NCBI GenBank assembly: GCA_947629595.1
Contig: CANREI010000038.1
Span: 1 to 10,796, forward strand
Length of the DNA: 10,796 bases
Direction: 5' to 3'
Source of the DNA: an uncultured Alphaproteobacteria bacterium
GTDB taxonomy: Bacteria > Pseudomonadota > Alphaproteobacteria > CAAHEQ01 > UBA3637
Below, piece by piece: positions 1-5,880 of this stretch. Each line of letters begins with the position of its first letter. Position 1 is the first letter of the stretch. Position numbers and translations under genes: made by a program. Below the pieces are notes generated by a model that was not told the origin of the DNA, did not search any database, and saw only the letters and a list, made by a program, of their open reading frames with translations.

Positions 1-795
1 GCCGAAAATCAACGGCATTATATTTATACGCCCTTGTTTCAAAAGGCTTTTTCTCATTATTTAAAAGTGTTTCAAAATCTGTCCTTCGATTCCAATCAAT
101 ATACGCCGTTAGAAATTGAAAGAGAGCGTAAAATACGGGCGTTATATTATGCCTCTTTGAATGCGCAGGCCGATTATATGAAATGGCTGTTAAAACCTTA
201 TTCGTTTTATGTTCGACAAATGCCGAAAGCCGTGCGGGCGCAACTGAACAGATCTTCCCGAATTGCCGCGCTTTTATGTTTTAATCACATAAAAAAAATG
301 AAACTGACAGACTCTCAATTGGGAAAGACGGCCGAGTTAATCGGCAAAATATTTGATTTATGGGTTTACCAAGCCAGAGCCAATGATTTTTTGTTTGCCG
401 ATTTATTTGAAAAATTTCAACGCTTGCCTTTGGCTGAAAAAATGCCGATGAAAAGGGCTTATGCATATTTTATTTCCCAAATTGACAAACTTGATTTTCG
501 GCGGCAATTCAATAACAGCGAAAATGATCAATTTAATACTTATGCACATTTAATGGAAGGGCGCTATTTAGGCTTTTTAAAGGCGGAAGATTTAATGCCG
601 CGATTGGATTCGTTAACGGTTTATATCCGACAATCCAAAAACAATCCGAACAAGGCCTTAATTCATTTTGATTTATCGGCGCAGATTCATCAAATGATGA
701 TGGATCATTTAAAAAAGCAGGTGAAAACTTATTTTGATCCGTATTATTACCGTCGCCGCTTCAAAGAATATTTAAAATCGGAACGGCAGCGATAA
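1..795 (+). CDS. Unrecognised protein, 3' part only (5' end outside window)
   Basis: The frame is open from base 1 to a TAA at 793-795, so this is the C-terminal 264 residues of a longer protein. A TTG at 34 could be read as a start, but the frame continues upstream through codons for AENQRHYIYTP and no ribosome-binding site precedes the TTG, so I treat it as internal. The visible part is soluble, basic and probably helical, rich in Phe, Tyr, Lys and Arg, with no membrane segment. It ends in a Tyr- and Arg-rich tail (YYYRRRFKEYLK). I do not recognise the family. It converges with galE, leaving only 44 bp between the two stop codons, and no clear terminator is visible there. Confidence 0.75.
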   Translation, partial: AENQRHYIYTPLFQKAFSHYLKVFQNLSFDSNQYTPLEIERERKIRALYYASLNAQADYMKWLLKPYSFYVRQMPKAVRAQLNRSSRIAALLCFNHIKKMKLTDSQLGKTAELIGKIFDLWVYQARANDFLFADLFEKFQRLPLAEKMPMKRAYAYFISQIDKLDFRRQFNNSENDQFNTYAHLMEGRYLGFLKAEDLMPRLDSLTVYIRQSKNNPNKALIHFDLSAQIHQMMMDHLKKQVKTYFDPYYYRRRFKEYLKSERQR

Positions 796-839
796 AAAAA
801 TGAATATAATTCGTGTGTTAAAAGAGCAGGGCGATTCGT

Positions 840-1817
840 TTATTGATTTGAGGCAACCTGTTTTTGATACAGCGCCCATGTGGATAAAATAATGTTATCC
901 AAATGACTGTGTGTCGGCGTCCATCCGAGTAATTCGTGCGCTTTGTGCGAAACGGCGGTTAACTGCGCCGGATCACCCGCTCGCCGGGGTGCATTTTCGT
1001 GCGGGAACGGCTTAATCAGCTGTTCGGTTCGCTCAACCATTTCCAAAACACTGTGTCCGGTTTCGGTTCCCAAGTTTAAAATTTGACTTTTATGTTCTTT
1101 CATCAAATAATTTAAGGCCGAAACATGCGCACTTGCCAAATCGGAAACGTGAATATAATCGCGAATGCAGGTGCCGTCCGGTGTGGCATAATCGGTGCCG
1201 TAAATAAGCATTTTTTTCCGAATACCGACAAGGGTTTCCATAATAACGGGCAATAAGTTTTGCGGATTTTTTTCCAAACCCTGAACGGCGCCGGTTGCAT
1301 CGTATCCGACGGCATTAAAATAGCGCAAAGCAACGAATTTAATGTCTTTCAATCGATCATACCATTCCAAAAAGCGTTCAATTTCCAATTTTGTAAAGCC
1401 GTAAAAATTGATGGGATTGACCGGATGCGCTTCATCAACTTTCGGATAAAGCGGCGTTCCGTAAACCGCGGCCGATGATGAAAAAACAATATTTTTAACA
1501 TTTTTTTTCGTCATGGCATTTAACAAATTTAAAGTGCCGATAATGTTATTAACGGCATATTTTTCGGGATTTGTCATCGATTCGCCGACGGCCTTTTTGG
1601 CAGCCAAATGAATAACGCCGTTAACATCGGTTAAGGCTTCCTCTAAGGCTTTTTCGTTTAAAATAGTGTTTTCAATAAACTCTGCCTGATCAAAAAGGTT
1701 AATTTTCTGTCCCGTGGATAAATCATCGAACACGCGAACGGAAATATCGGCCTCTAATAAGGCTTTAACGACATGTGCGCCGATATATCCGGCACCGCCG
1801 ACAACTAAAATTTTCAT
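840..1817 (-). CDS. galE: UDP-glucose 4-epimerase (extended SDR family)
   Basis: This 325-aa protein interconverts UDP-glucose and UDP-galactose with bound NAD in the cytosol, feeding galactose use and surface polysaccharide synthesis. The N-terminal Rossmann motif GGAGYIG is at residues 7-13 and the acidic DDLSTG turn at 31-36. The catalytic Ser stretch SSSAAVYG is at 113-120, and the YxxxK pair is Tyr139 and Lys143 (YGFTK). RYFNAVG follows at 165-171 and the GalE-typical TPDGTCIRDYIHVSDLA at 212-228. Its length is close to the 338 aa of the E. coli enzyme. It starts 4 bp after the sodB stop, and its GGGAG ribosome site lies in the last sodB codons, so the two are co-transcribed and probably translationally coupled. 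A relaxed or UDP-GlcNAc-active epimerase cannot be excluded from motifs alone. Confidence 0.93.
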   Translation of the reverse strand: MKILVVGGAGYIGAHVVKALLEADISVRVFDDLSTGQKINLFDQAEFIENTILNEKALEEALTDVNGVIHLAAKKAVGESMTNPEKYAVNNIIGTLNLLNAMTKKNVKNIVFSSSAAVYGTPLYPKVDEAHPVNPINFYGFTKLEIERFLEWYDRLKDIKFVALRYFNAVGYDATGAVQGLEKNPQNLLPVIMETLVGIRKKMLIYGTDYATPDGTCIRDYIHVSDLASAHVSALNYLMKEHKSQILNLGTETGHSVLEMVERTEQLIKPFPHENAPRRAGDPAQLTAVSHKAHELLGWTPTHSHLDNIILSTWALYQKQVASNQ

Positions 1818-1821
1818 TGAA

Positions 1822-2427
1822 TTATTCTCCCGTTAAGTTTTGAGCGGCAAACTCCCAATTTAAAAGCGTGTTAATCACGTTTTGCAAATAAGCGGCTCGA
1901 TTGTTTTGCGAATCCAAATAATAGGCATGTTCCCAAACATCAATGGTAAGTAACGGTTTTTGAGCGCCGTTGGTGAGAGGCGTTTGTGCGTTTGATGTTG
2001 AAACAACCGAGAGTTTTCCGTTTTCCGCCACCAGCCAGACCCAACCGCTGCCGAATTGAGCCAATCCTTTGGCTTGAAGTTGCTTTTTTAATTCTTCAAC
2101 CGAGCCGAAATCGCGCTCAACGGCAATTTTTAATTGTTCGGGAACGGGTGAAGCGGCGGCATTCGGCTTTAAACTTTGCCAATAAAATTGATGATTCCAC
2201 GCTTGTGCGGCATTGTTAAACAATGTTTGATAAGTCGCATCGCTTGCCGCCGTTAAAATAATTTCTTCCAACGATTTATTTTCCAAATCGGTGTTATAAA
2301 TGAGCTCATTTGTTTTTTGCACATATCCGGCATGATGTTTATGATAATGAAATTGAACGGTTTTTTCGCTGATAACGGGGGCCAGTGCATTTTCCGCATA
2401 CGGCAGATTTTGTAATTGAATGGTCAT
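1822..2427 (-). CDS. sodB: Superoxide dismutase, iron type
   Basis: This 201-aa cytosolic enzyme converts superoxide to oxygen and hydrogen peroxide. The Fe/Mn-SOD metal ligands are all visible: His27 (in FHYHKHH), His79 (in AWNHQFYW), Asp163 and His167 (in DVWEHAYYLD). The active-site Tyr35 is in HHAGYV. Gln75 in the NNAAQAWNH stretch sits at the position that in iron enzymes carries the Gln hydrogen-bonded to the metal-bound solvent. Manganese enzymes usually have Gly there, so the iron form is favoured. The length matches the family. An AAGGAGG site lies 6 bp before the ATG. It is first in a two-gene unit with galE. The pairing has no obvious metabolic logic, but an SOD suits an organism that tolerates or meets oxygen. 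Confidence 0.95.
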   Translation of the reverse strand: MTIQLQNLPYAENALAPVISEKTVQFHYHKHHAGYVQKTNELIYNTDLENKSLEEIILTAASDATYQTLFNNAAQAWNHQFYWQSLKPNAAASPVPEQLKIAVERDFGSVEELKKQLQAKGLAQFGSGWVWLVAENGKLSVVSTSNAQTPLTNGAQKPLLTIDVWEHAYYLDSQNNRAAYLQNVINTLLNWEFAAQNLTGE

Positions 2428-2448
2428 ATTTCCTCCTTTTAAAAAACA

Positions 2449-2476
2449 ATTATATCCATTTTAAAAATAATGACAA
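2449..2476 (-). promoter_or_regulatory. Putative sigma70 promoter of sodB-galE
   Basis: Read on the minus strand, TTGTCA is followed after 16 bp by a perfect TATAAT, about 20 bp before the sodB ribosome site. I see no convincing Fur box or other operator. The region is shared back to back with the tRNA-Leu promoter. Confidence 0.65.
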
Positions 2477-2524
2477 GATAAAAAAATGCGAGATGAAAAA
2501 AAGTTGTGAATATGCAAAAAATGC

Positions 2525-2553
2525 TTGCAATTTTGTCAGGAATCTGATAAATT
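2525..2553 (+). promoter_or_regulatory. Putative promoter of tRNA-Leu
   Basis: TTGCAA at 2525-2530 is followed after 17 bp by TAAATT at 2548-2553. A GATAAA at 2546 is an alternative -10. The tRNA begins 13 bp downstream. The other tRNA gene in the window uses the same TTGCAA -35 with 17-bp spacing, which supports the call. Confidence 0.5.
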
Positions 2554-2566
2554 ACACTTGCTTTAT

Positions 2567-2652
2567 GCGGTTATGGCGGAATTGGTAGACGCTCAGCGTT
2601 GAGGTCGCTGTGGAGAATATCCGTGGAAGTTCGAGTCTTCTTAACCGCACCA
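2567..2652 (+). tRNA. tRNA-Leu (anticodon GAG)
   Basis: An 86-nt class II tRNA with encoded CCA. The acceptor stem GCGGTTA pairs with TAACCGC. The D-arm is GCG/CGC around a loop containing GGTAGA. The anticodon stem CAGCG/CGCTG closes the loop TTGAGGT, giving anticodon GAG, which reads CUC and CUU. The long variable arm (GGA/TCC stem) is typical of Leu. The T-arm is GGAAG/CTTCT with one G-U pair and loop TTCGAGT. The discriminator is A, followed by CCA. Confidence 0.97.
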
Positions 2653-2684
2653 AAAACAGATACTTTGTCAGTGTCTGTTTTTTT
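2652..2684 (+). terminator. Rho-independent terminator of tRNA-Leu
   Basis: Immediately after the CCA end, ACAGATAC pairs with GTGTCTGT (one G-U pair) across the loop TTTGTCA. It is flanked by an A-run and a run of seven T. Confidence 0.85.
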
Positions 2685-2809
2685 ATGGATAAAATTGATT
2701 GTGTTGATCGGATATATCGATATTTTTTCAATTTTGTTTTTTATTCGCAGGTGATGATTCTTTTTTCTTCTTTTCGGGCAATATTTATTTTTTTTGAGCG
2801 GCGATTGTA

Positions 2810-2965
2810 TTCGCTTTCTTTCTTAATTTTCGGCGGGAAGTGTCGGCGCGTGGAATATGCACCGGCGCGGTGTGCCGAAAAGAGAGGAGAGGTGCCCCGC
2901 TGAATGGGAGTCTTAAAGGCGGGGCATCGGAGGGGGCGATGGCTTCGTCCTCTCAAAAGCTGGCC
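2810..2965. other. GC-rich, repeat-structured intergenic stretch after the adhesin stop
   Basis: Bases 2685-2810 are AT-rich and hold nothing I can support. From about 2815 to the adhesin stop the DNA turns abruptly GC-rich. It contains a perfect 8-bp inverted repeat, TGCCCCGC (2893-2900) with GCGGGGCA (2919-2926), across an 18-nt loop. Outside it is a 7-bp pair, GAGAGGA (2882-2888) with TCCTCTC (2948-2954). A small CACCG/CGGTG hairpin lies near 2861-2873, and CATCG/CGATG brackets a G-run near 2925-2941. On the minus strand this is the 3' untranslated region of the adhesin. No T-run follows the stems, so it is not a standard terminator. A structured RNA or a recombination element is possible. 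Confidence 0.4.
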
Positions 2966-3052
2966 TCACTCACATAAGGCGTAGTTGGTGGCGTTGCGAT
3001 TGTTACTGCCGACGCGACCGAGATCGAGGCCAACGCCGTACGCGTGGCAGGA
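2966..3052 (-). other. Candidate variable region at the adhesin C-terminus (DGR-like)
   Basis: This covers codons 456-483 plus the stop. In codons 456-480, 24 of 25 end in C or T (the exception is GCG for Ala459), and the stretch is much richer in G and C than the rest of the gene. Many codons are of the form that arises when AAC or AAT in a template is mutated at its adenines: GGC, CGC, AGT, GAT, AAC, TAC, ACC. The position, at the extreme end of a C-type-lectin-like domain and followed by a GC-rich inverted repeat, matches known DGR targets. No template repeat or reverse transcriptase is visible in the window, so the assignment is tentative. Confidence 0.35.
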
Positions 3053-4417
3053 ATTTCTACTAGAAGTTGTATTTGCGTATGCATCATACAACCATAAGAA
3101 GCCACTCCCGCTTGAGCCGTTTCCGCCTGACTTTGCTCTCCTTAATTCCTTCACTACCTCACTTAATTCAGTATTACTGCCTCCTGTACATGTCTGTGTT
3201 GAGTTTTTATCATGGCAATAACACCATATCCCATTTCCTCCGCTATATTGAATTCTATGTTTACATTCTAACTCCGAAATTTTCACCATATGCTTCCCTA
3301 ACGCATTACAGAACCGCTCCGCACTCCACCAGTTTAAATTATTGCTTTTAGATAATATATACGGATTATTGGGATCTTCCTTATCATTATTATCCGCTTT
3401 ATATGAATCTATCTTTTCGCACTTATATGTGCTACAATTCTCTGTGATTGTGTTCCCGCTACATCTATTGCAACTTGTGCTCAAACAAAATTCATCTGCT
3501 GCACAATGCGAATCTCCACACAATTTTGGCTCTTCTGTTGTTGTCGTTACAGTCGTTGTGGTTACAGTGGTAGTTGTGGCCTCTGTCGTCGTTGTTTCGG
3601 GCGTGGTTGTTTCAACCTCAAGCGCCTCACAATCAACACCATTCCATTTCGGTGCCGACGGCGGACACGCCACACAATTCTTTCCGTTCCATTTCGGCGT
3701 CGGATCTTCACATTCGCCGCACCGGTGATTATTACTTTCATCTTGAATACAATGCCCTGTTTGACAAACGCCTTTGCTGCAATCATCGGTACATTTACCC
3801 GCTTGCTCATCACACACCTGATTAGAATCTTCACAGTCGGCGCTTGTCAGACACTCAACACAAACACCGCTGATGCAAAATCCCGGTTTACAGTCTGTAC
3901 ACGAGGGGTCACTGCTTCCGCCGTCGGTTTTGTTATCAAGTGCATTAAATGCAAACGACATGGAAACCGTGTCAACACTTGTATTATCTAATTGACAACC
4001 GTTCTTACTTGTGGGGTTTGTCATTGTAATTGAAAACGAATCTAACACGTTTTTCATTTCCCATAAATGCGTGCAGGTGCGCGGTGCAATACCGGTTAAT
4101 TGTACTTGATAATGATATTGTCCGCTTGACGTTTCTTCTATGTTTACGTTGTATGAAGGCAAATAGCTTTTCAACAAGCGTTTCACTTCATTCGTGTACG
4201 AAGCACTTGTGTTAACGGAGGCCGATTTTTTGGCTGTCAGCAACGCATCGCGAATCTGTCCGGCCCGATAAGAAGCCGTTGCATATTCATACCCGCTTAA
4301 ACTGCCGACGGATAACACCCCGATTATGGCCAAAACGCCGATCATTTCAACCATTGAACGGCCTTCTTGCGCTTGATTTTGAACTTGTTTGAACTCTTTT
4401 TTCTGTTGTTTTTTCAT
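2966..4417 (-). CDS. Modular pilin-like surface adhesin: prepilin helix, Cys-rich repeats, Thr-rich stalk, C-type-lectin-like tip
   Basis: I choose the ATG at 4417 (483 aa) because GGGAGG lies 7 bp upstream; a longer frame to 4456 runs over the promoter and ribosome site. Residues 1-19 are a basic leader ending in Gly. Cleavage before Arg20 would put Glu24 at +5, as in type IV prepilins, followed by the hydrophobic helix at 25-43. A pilin-like head runs to about 165. Residues 172-263 are Cys-rich, with two PKWNG..C units. Residues 269-296 are a Thr-rich stalk. About 355-483 resembles a C-type lectin fold (NWWSAERFCNALGKHM at 362-377, terminal YALCE). It is likely exported and membrane-anchored or polymerised, displaying the lectin-like tip; binding target unknown. 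The final codons differ sharply in base usage from the rest. A near-copy starts at 10048 on the other strand. Confidence 0.8.
   Translation of the reverse strand: MKKQQKKEFKQVQNQAQEGRSMVEMIGVLAIIGVLSVGSLSGYEYATASYRAGQIRDALLTAKKSASVNTSASYTNEVKRLLKSYLPSYNVNIEETSSGQYHYQVQLTGIAPRTCTHLWEMKNVLDSFSITMTNPTSKNGCQLDNTSVDTVSMSFAFNALDNKTDGGSSDPSCTDCKPGFCISGVCVECLTSADCEDSNQVCDEQAGKCTDDCSKGVCQTGHCIQDESNNHRCGECEDPTPKWNGKNCVACPPSAPKWNGVDCEALEVETTTPETTTTEATTTTVTTTTVTTTTEEPKLCGDSHCAADEFCLSTSCNRCSGNTITENCSTYKCEKIDSYKADNNDKEDPNNPYILSKSNNLNWWSAERFCNALGKHMVKISELECKHRIQYSGGNGIWCYCHDKNSTQTCTGGSNTELSEVVKELRRAKSGGNGSSGSGFLWLYDAYANTTSSRNSCHAYGVGLDLGRVGSNNRNATNYALCE
3530..3613 (-). repeat. Thr-rich low-complexity coding repeat (stalk)
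   Basis: Residues 269-296 of the adhesin consist of ETTT, TTTTE, TTTTV and TTTTV units built from ACA, ACC and ACT codons. This looks like an extended, possibly glycosylated spacer between the Cys-rich part and the lectin-like tip. Short repeats of this kind can change length by replication slippage in whole codons. Confidence 0.75.
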
Positions 4418-4447
4418 GAGTCTTCCTCCCGCTAATTCTATTTCAAT

Positions 4448-4477
4448 AGTATACAAAAAAACGTACCTTTAATGCAA
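4448..4477 (-). promoter_or_regulatory. Putative promoter of the adhesin gene
   Basis: On the minus strand TTGCAT is followed after 18 bp by TATACT, 30 bp upstream of the chosen ATG. The spacer contains GTACGTTTTTTT, which matches one half of the palindrome at 4600-4617, so the same DNA-binding protein could act at both. Confidence 0.65.
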
Positions 4478-4599
4478 CGCGGATTCCGGGGTAAAAATTG
4501 CCCTCAAAAAGCCAAAATCAAGCAGTCAAAAACAGCCGAAAAATCAATGAATTCCGGCCAAAATAAATTTTTTTTGAAAAAATCAAAAAAAAGTGTTGC

Positions 4600-4617
4600 A
4601 AAAAACGTACGTTTTTT
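4600..4617. repeat. Perfect 18-bp palindrome, possible operator
   Basis: Six A, then CGTACG, then six T. Its left half recurs as AAAAAAACGTAC at 4455-4466 inside the adhesin promoter spacer. A related A-run/AACGTT/T-run lies at 4748-4767. It has no loop and would make a poor terminator, so a protein-binding site is more likely. Confidence 0.4.
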
Positions 4618-4679
4618 TGAGGAGAGATGATTGGAAAAAATATGGCTGTTTCCCCCTCTCAAATCAGAGAGATCTTCCT

Positions 4680-4707
4680 CTTTTGCAATGCTTCACACCT
4701 GCAAAAG
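4680..4707. repeat. 8-bp inverted repeat with 12-bp spacer
   Basis: CTTTTGCA at 4680-4687 and TGCAAAAG at 4700-4707 are exact inverted copies. It could be an RNA hairpin or an operator. No T-run follows on either strand to make it a terminator. Confidence 0.4.
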
Positions 4708-4863
4708 AAATATGAGTAACAAACTTTTGTACCCCCTCTAAACGCTGAAAAAAACGTTTGTTTTTTTATGAGTTGAACAGGGGGGGGTATTTATTTGTTA
4801 TGTTTTGATTGTTTTTTCGTTTTCTTATGTTAACGGATAATTACAAAAACAGAAAATTTTGCA

Positions 4864-5238
4864 CTACTTAAATTCGGGTTTTGCTCTTTCTTTTCTGAAA
4901 TTGATGCAATTTTTACCATTCTCTGTTGATTTTTCATACTTTGCAACGCGTTTATTGAAAATGTCTTTCACATCTTCTGATGCATCATTCCATTCAACGC
5001 ACACAAAGCCGTTTTTTAATGTTAAAGTGGCCCCGTTAACGGTTTCGCTGCGTGTTGAGCCTATTCCTCCGCCCGTTGTGCCGGCCGTTAAGGTTGAGGC
5101 TGCGTTAAAAATGCGTTCTGCCTGATAACGGTGCATGGCCAATGAATAACCGGTCATACCGCCAATGGATAAAACACCGATAATGGCTAAAACACCCAGC
5201 ATTTCAACCATGGAACGGCCTGATTCGTTTTTTTTCAT
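4864..5238 (-). CDS. Small type IV pilin-like protein (124 aa)
   Basis: The basic leader MKKNESG ends in Gly7. Cleavage before Arg8 gives RSMVE, with Glu12 at +5 as prepilin peptidase substrates and pilus assembly require. A hydrophobic helix follows (LGVLAIIGVLSIGGMTGY). The remaining head of about 90 residues is small, with a Gly/Thr-rich turn at 51-61 and Cys80 and Cys111 placed to form one disulfide. The +1 residue is Arg rather than the usual Phe or Met. An AAGGAGG site 5 bp before the ATG overlaps the stop codon of the 155-aa pilin gene upstream, so the pair is one operon. It is likely a minor pilin or pseudopilin placed in the inner membrane and assembled into a filament. Its exact role is unknown. 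Confidence 0.78.
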   Translation of the reverse strand: MKKNESGRSMVEMLGVLAIIGVLSIGGMTGYSLAMHRYQAERIFNAASTLTAGTTGGGIGSTRSETVNGATLTLKNGFVCVEWNDASEDVKDIFNKRVAKYEKSTENGKNCINFRKERAKPEFK

Positions 5239-5247
5239 ATGTCCTCC

Positions 5248-5715
5248 TTATCTTGCTTTGAAAACATGATCAAAACAACCGACAACCTTTGCCAAATCTT
5301 CCTCTGATAAGCCGGTATGTGTTTTATGTCGACAAACATCAACGACGGTGATGCAATTTTCATTCACCATTTCGGCTGCCATACGGCAATGATTGATATT
5401 AAAAAAGCTTAACCGTAACTCGGTACCGATATCTTTTAAATAATTTTCCGTGACATGAATGCCGATATGCATCGGATTTAAATTCAATTCATCGGCCGAA
5501 GGTAAATTCGGATTGCCGTATTGATCATAGCGCGCGCCTTTGCCGGTATAAATTAAACCGGCATATTGTTCGGCAGAAAACATTATAACATTCACCTGAT
5601 TCTTTTCCATTGCCCGTTTATACCCGATAATACCGCCAATGCTTAATACTCCCACAACCGCGAGAACACCCAACATTTCAACCATACTTCGTCCGTTTTC
5701 CGATGATTTTTTCAT
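5248..5715 (-). CDS. Type IV pilin-like protein (155 aa)
   Basis: The leader MKKSSENG ends in Gly8, and cleavage before Arg9 places Glu13 at +5. The hydrophobic segment LGVLAVVGVLSIGGIIGY is the conserved assembly helix. The C-terminal head has four Cys (110, 121, 128, 147), enough for two disulfides, with the NHC...NENCITVVDVC pattern in the region where pilins keep their D-loop. It is the first gene of the pair with the 124-aa pilin 9 bp downstream, has an AAGGAGA ribosome site, and has its own promoter. It may be the main subunit of the pair, but no assembly ATPase, platform protein, secretin or prepilin peptidase lies in the window. Confidence 0.78.
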   Translation of the reverse strand: MKKSSENGRSMVEMLGVLAVVGVLSIGGIIGYKRAMEKNQVNVIMFSAEQYAGLIYTGKGARYDQYGNPNLPSADELNLNPMHIGIHVTENYLKDIGTELRLSFFNINHCRMAAEMVNENCITVVDVCRHKTHTGLSEEDLAKVVGCFDHVFKAR

Positions 5716-5733
5716 TTGATCTCCTTTTTATTC

Positions 5734-5762
5734 AATATGACTGATATTTTCAAAAAACGCAA
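5734..5762 (-). promoter_or_regulatory. Putative promoter of the two-gene pilin operon
   Basis: On the minus strand TTGCGT, 17 bp, then CATATT, about 19 bp before the start codon. The rest of the 165-bp gap (5716-5880) is AT-rich, and I see no clear terminator for the gene ending at 5881. Confidence 0.45.
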
Positions 5763-5880
5763 CAAAAAAACACTTTTTATTTGAAAAAAATCAGTTGCGA
5801 ATATGATTTTATGACTTTAAATCTTTGTTCAAACGGAACAGAACAGGGAAAATGTAAGGCTTTTTAACCGATTTAAAAAA

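Larger units (their letters stand above)
4418..4863. other. 446-bp regulatory gap upstream of the adhesin gene
   Basis: There is no convincing gene here. It holds the adhesin promoter (4448-4477), a perfect 18-bp palindrome (4600-4617), a related AAACGTTT palindrome at 4752-4759 flanked by A- and T-runs, an 8-bp inverted repeat (4680-4707), two CCCCCTCT tracts near 4652 and 4733, and a run of eight G at about 4782-4789. A 30-codon frame at 4627-4719 (+) has a ribosome-like GGAG too close to its ATG to be trusted. I see no clear terminator for the upstream 124-aa pilin gene. Confidence 0.6.

Noticed and set aside
800..892. 30-codon plus-strand frame after the first gene
   Set aside because: It overlaps the 3' end of galE on the other strand and has no ribosome site.
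2610..2956. Open frames of 97 codons (+) and 71 codons (-) over the tRNA-Leu end and the GC-rich stretch
   Set aside because: The plus frame begins inside the tRNA, and neither frame has a ribosome site or protein-like composition.
4600..4617. Rho-independent terminator
   Set aside because: It is a loop-free palindrome with only a CGTACG core between A- and T-runs and is far from any stop codon on either strand, so an operator is more likely.
4627..4719. 30-codon plus-strand frame beginning MIGKNMAVSPSQ
   Set aside because: GGAG lies too close to the ATG, no promoter fits, and it runs through an inverted repeat. I could not support it as a gene.
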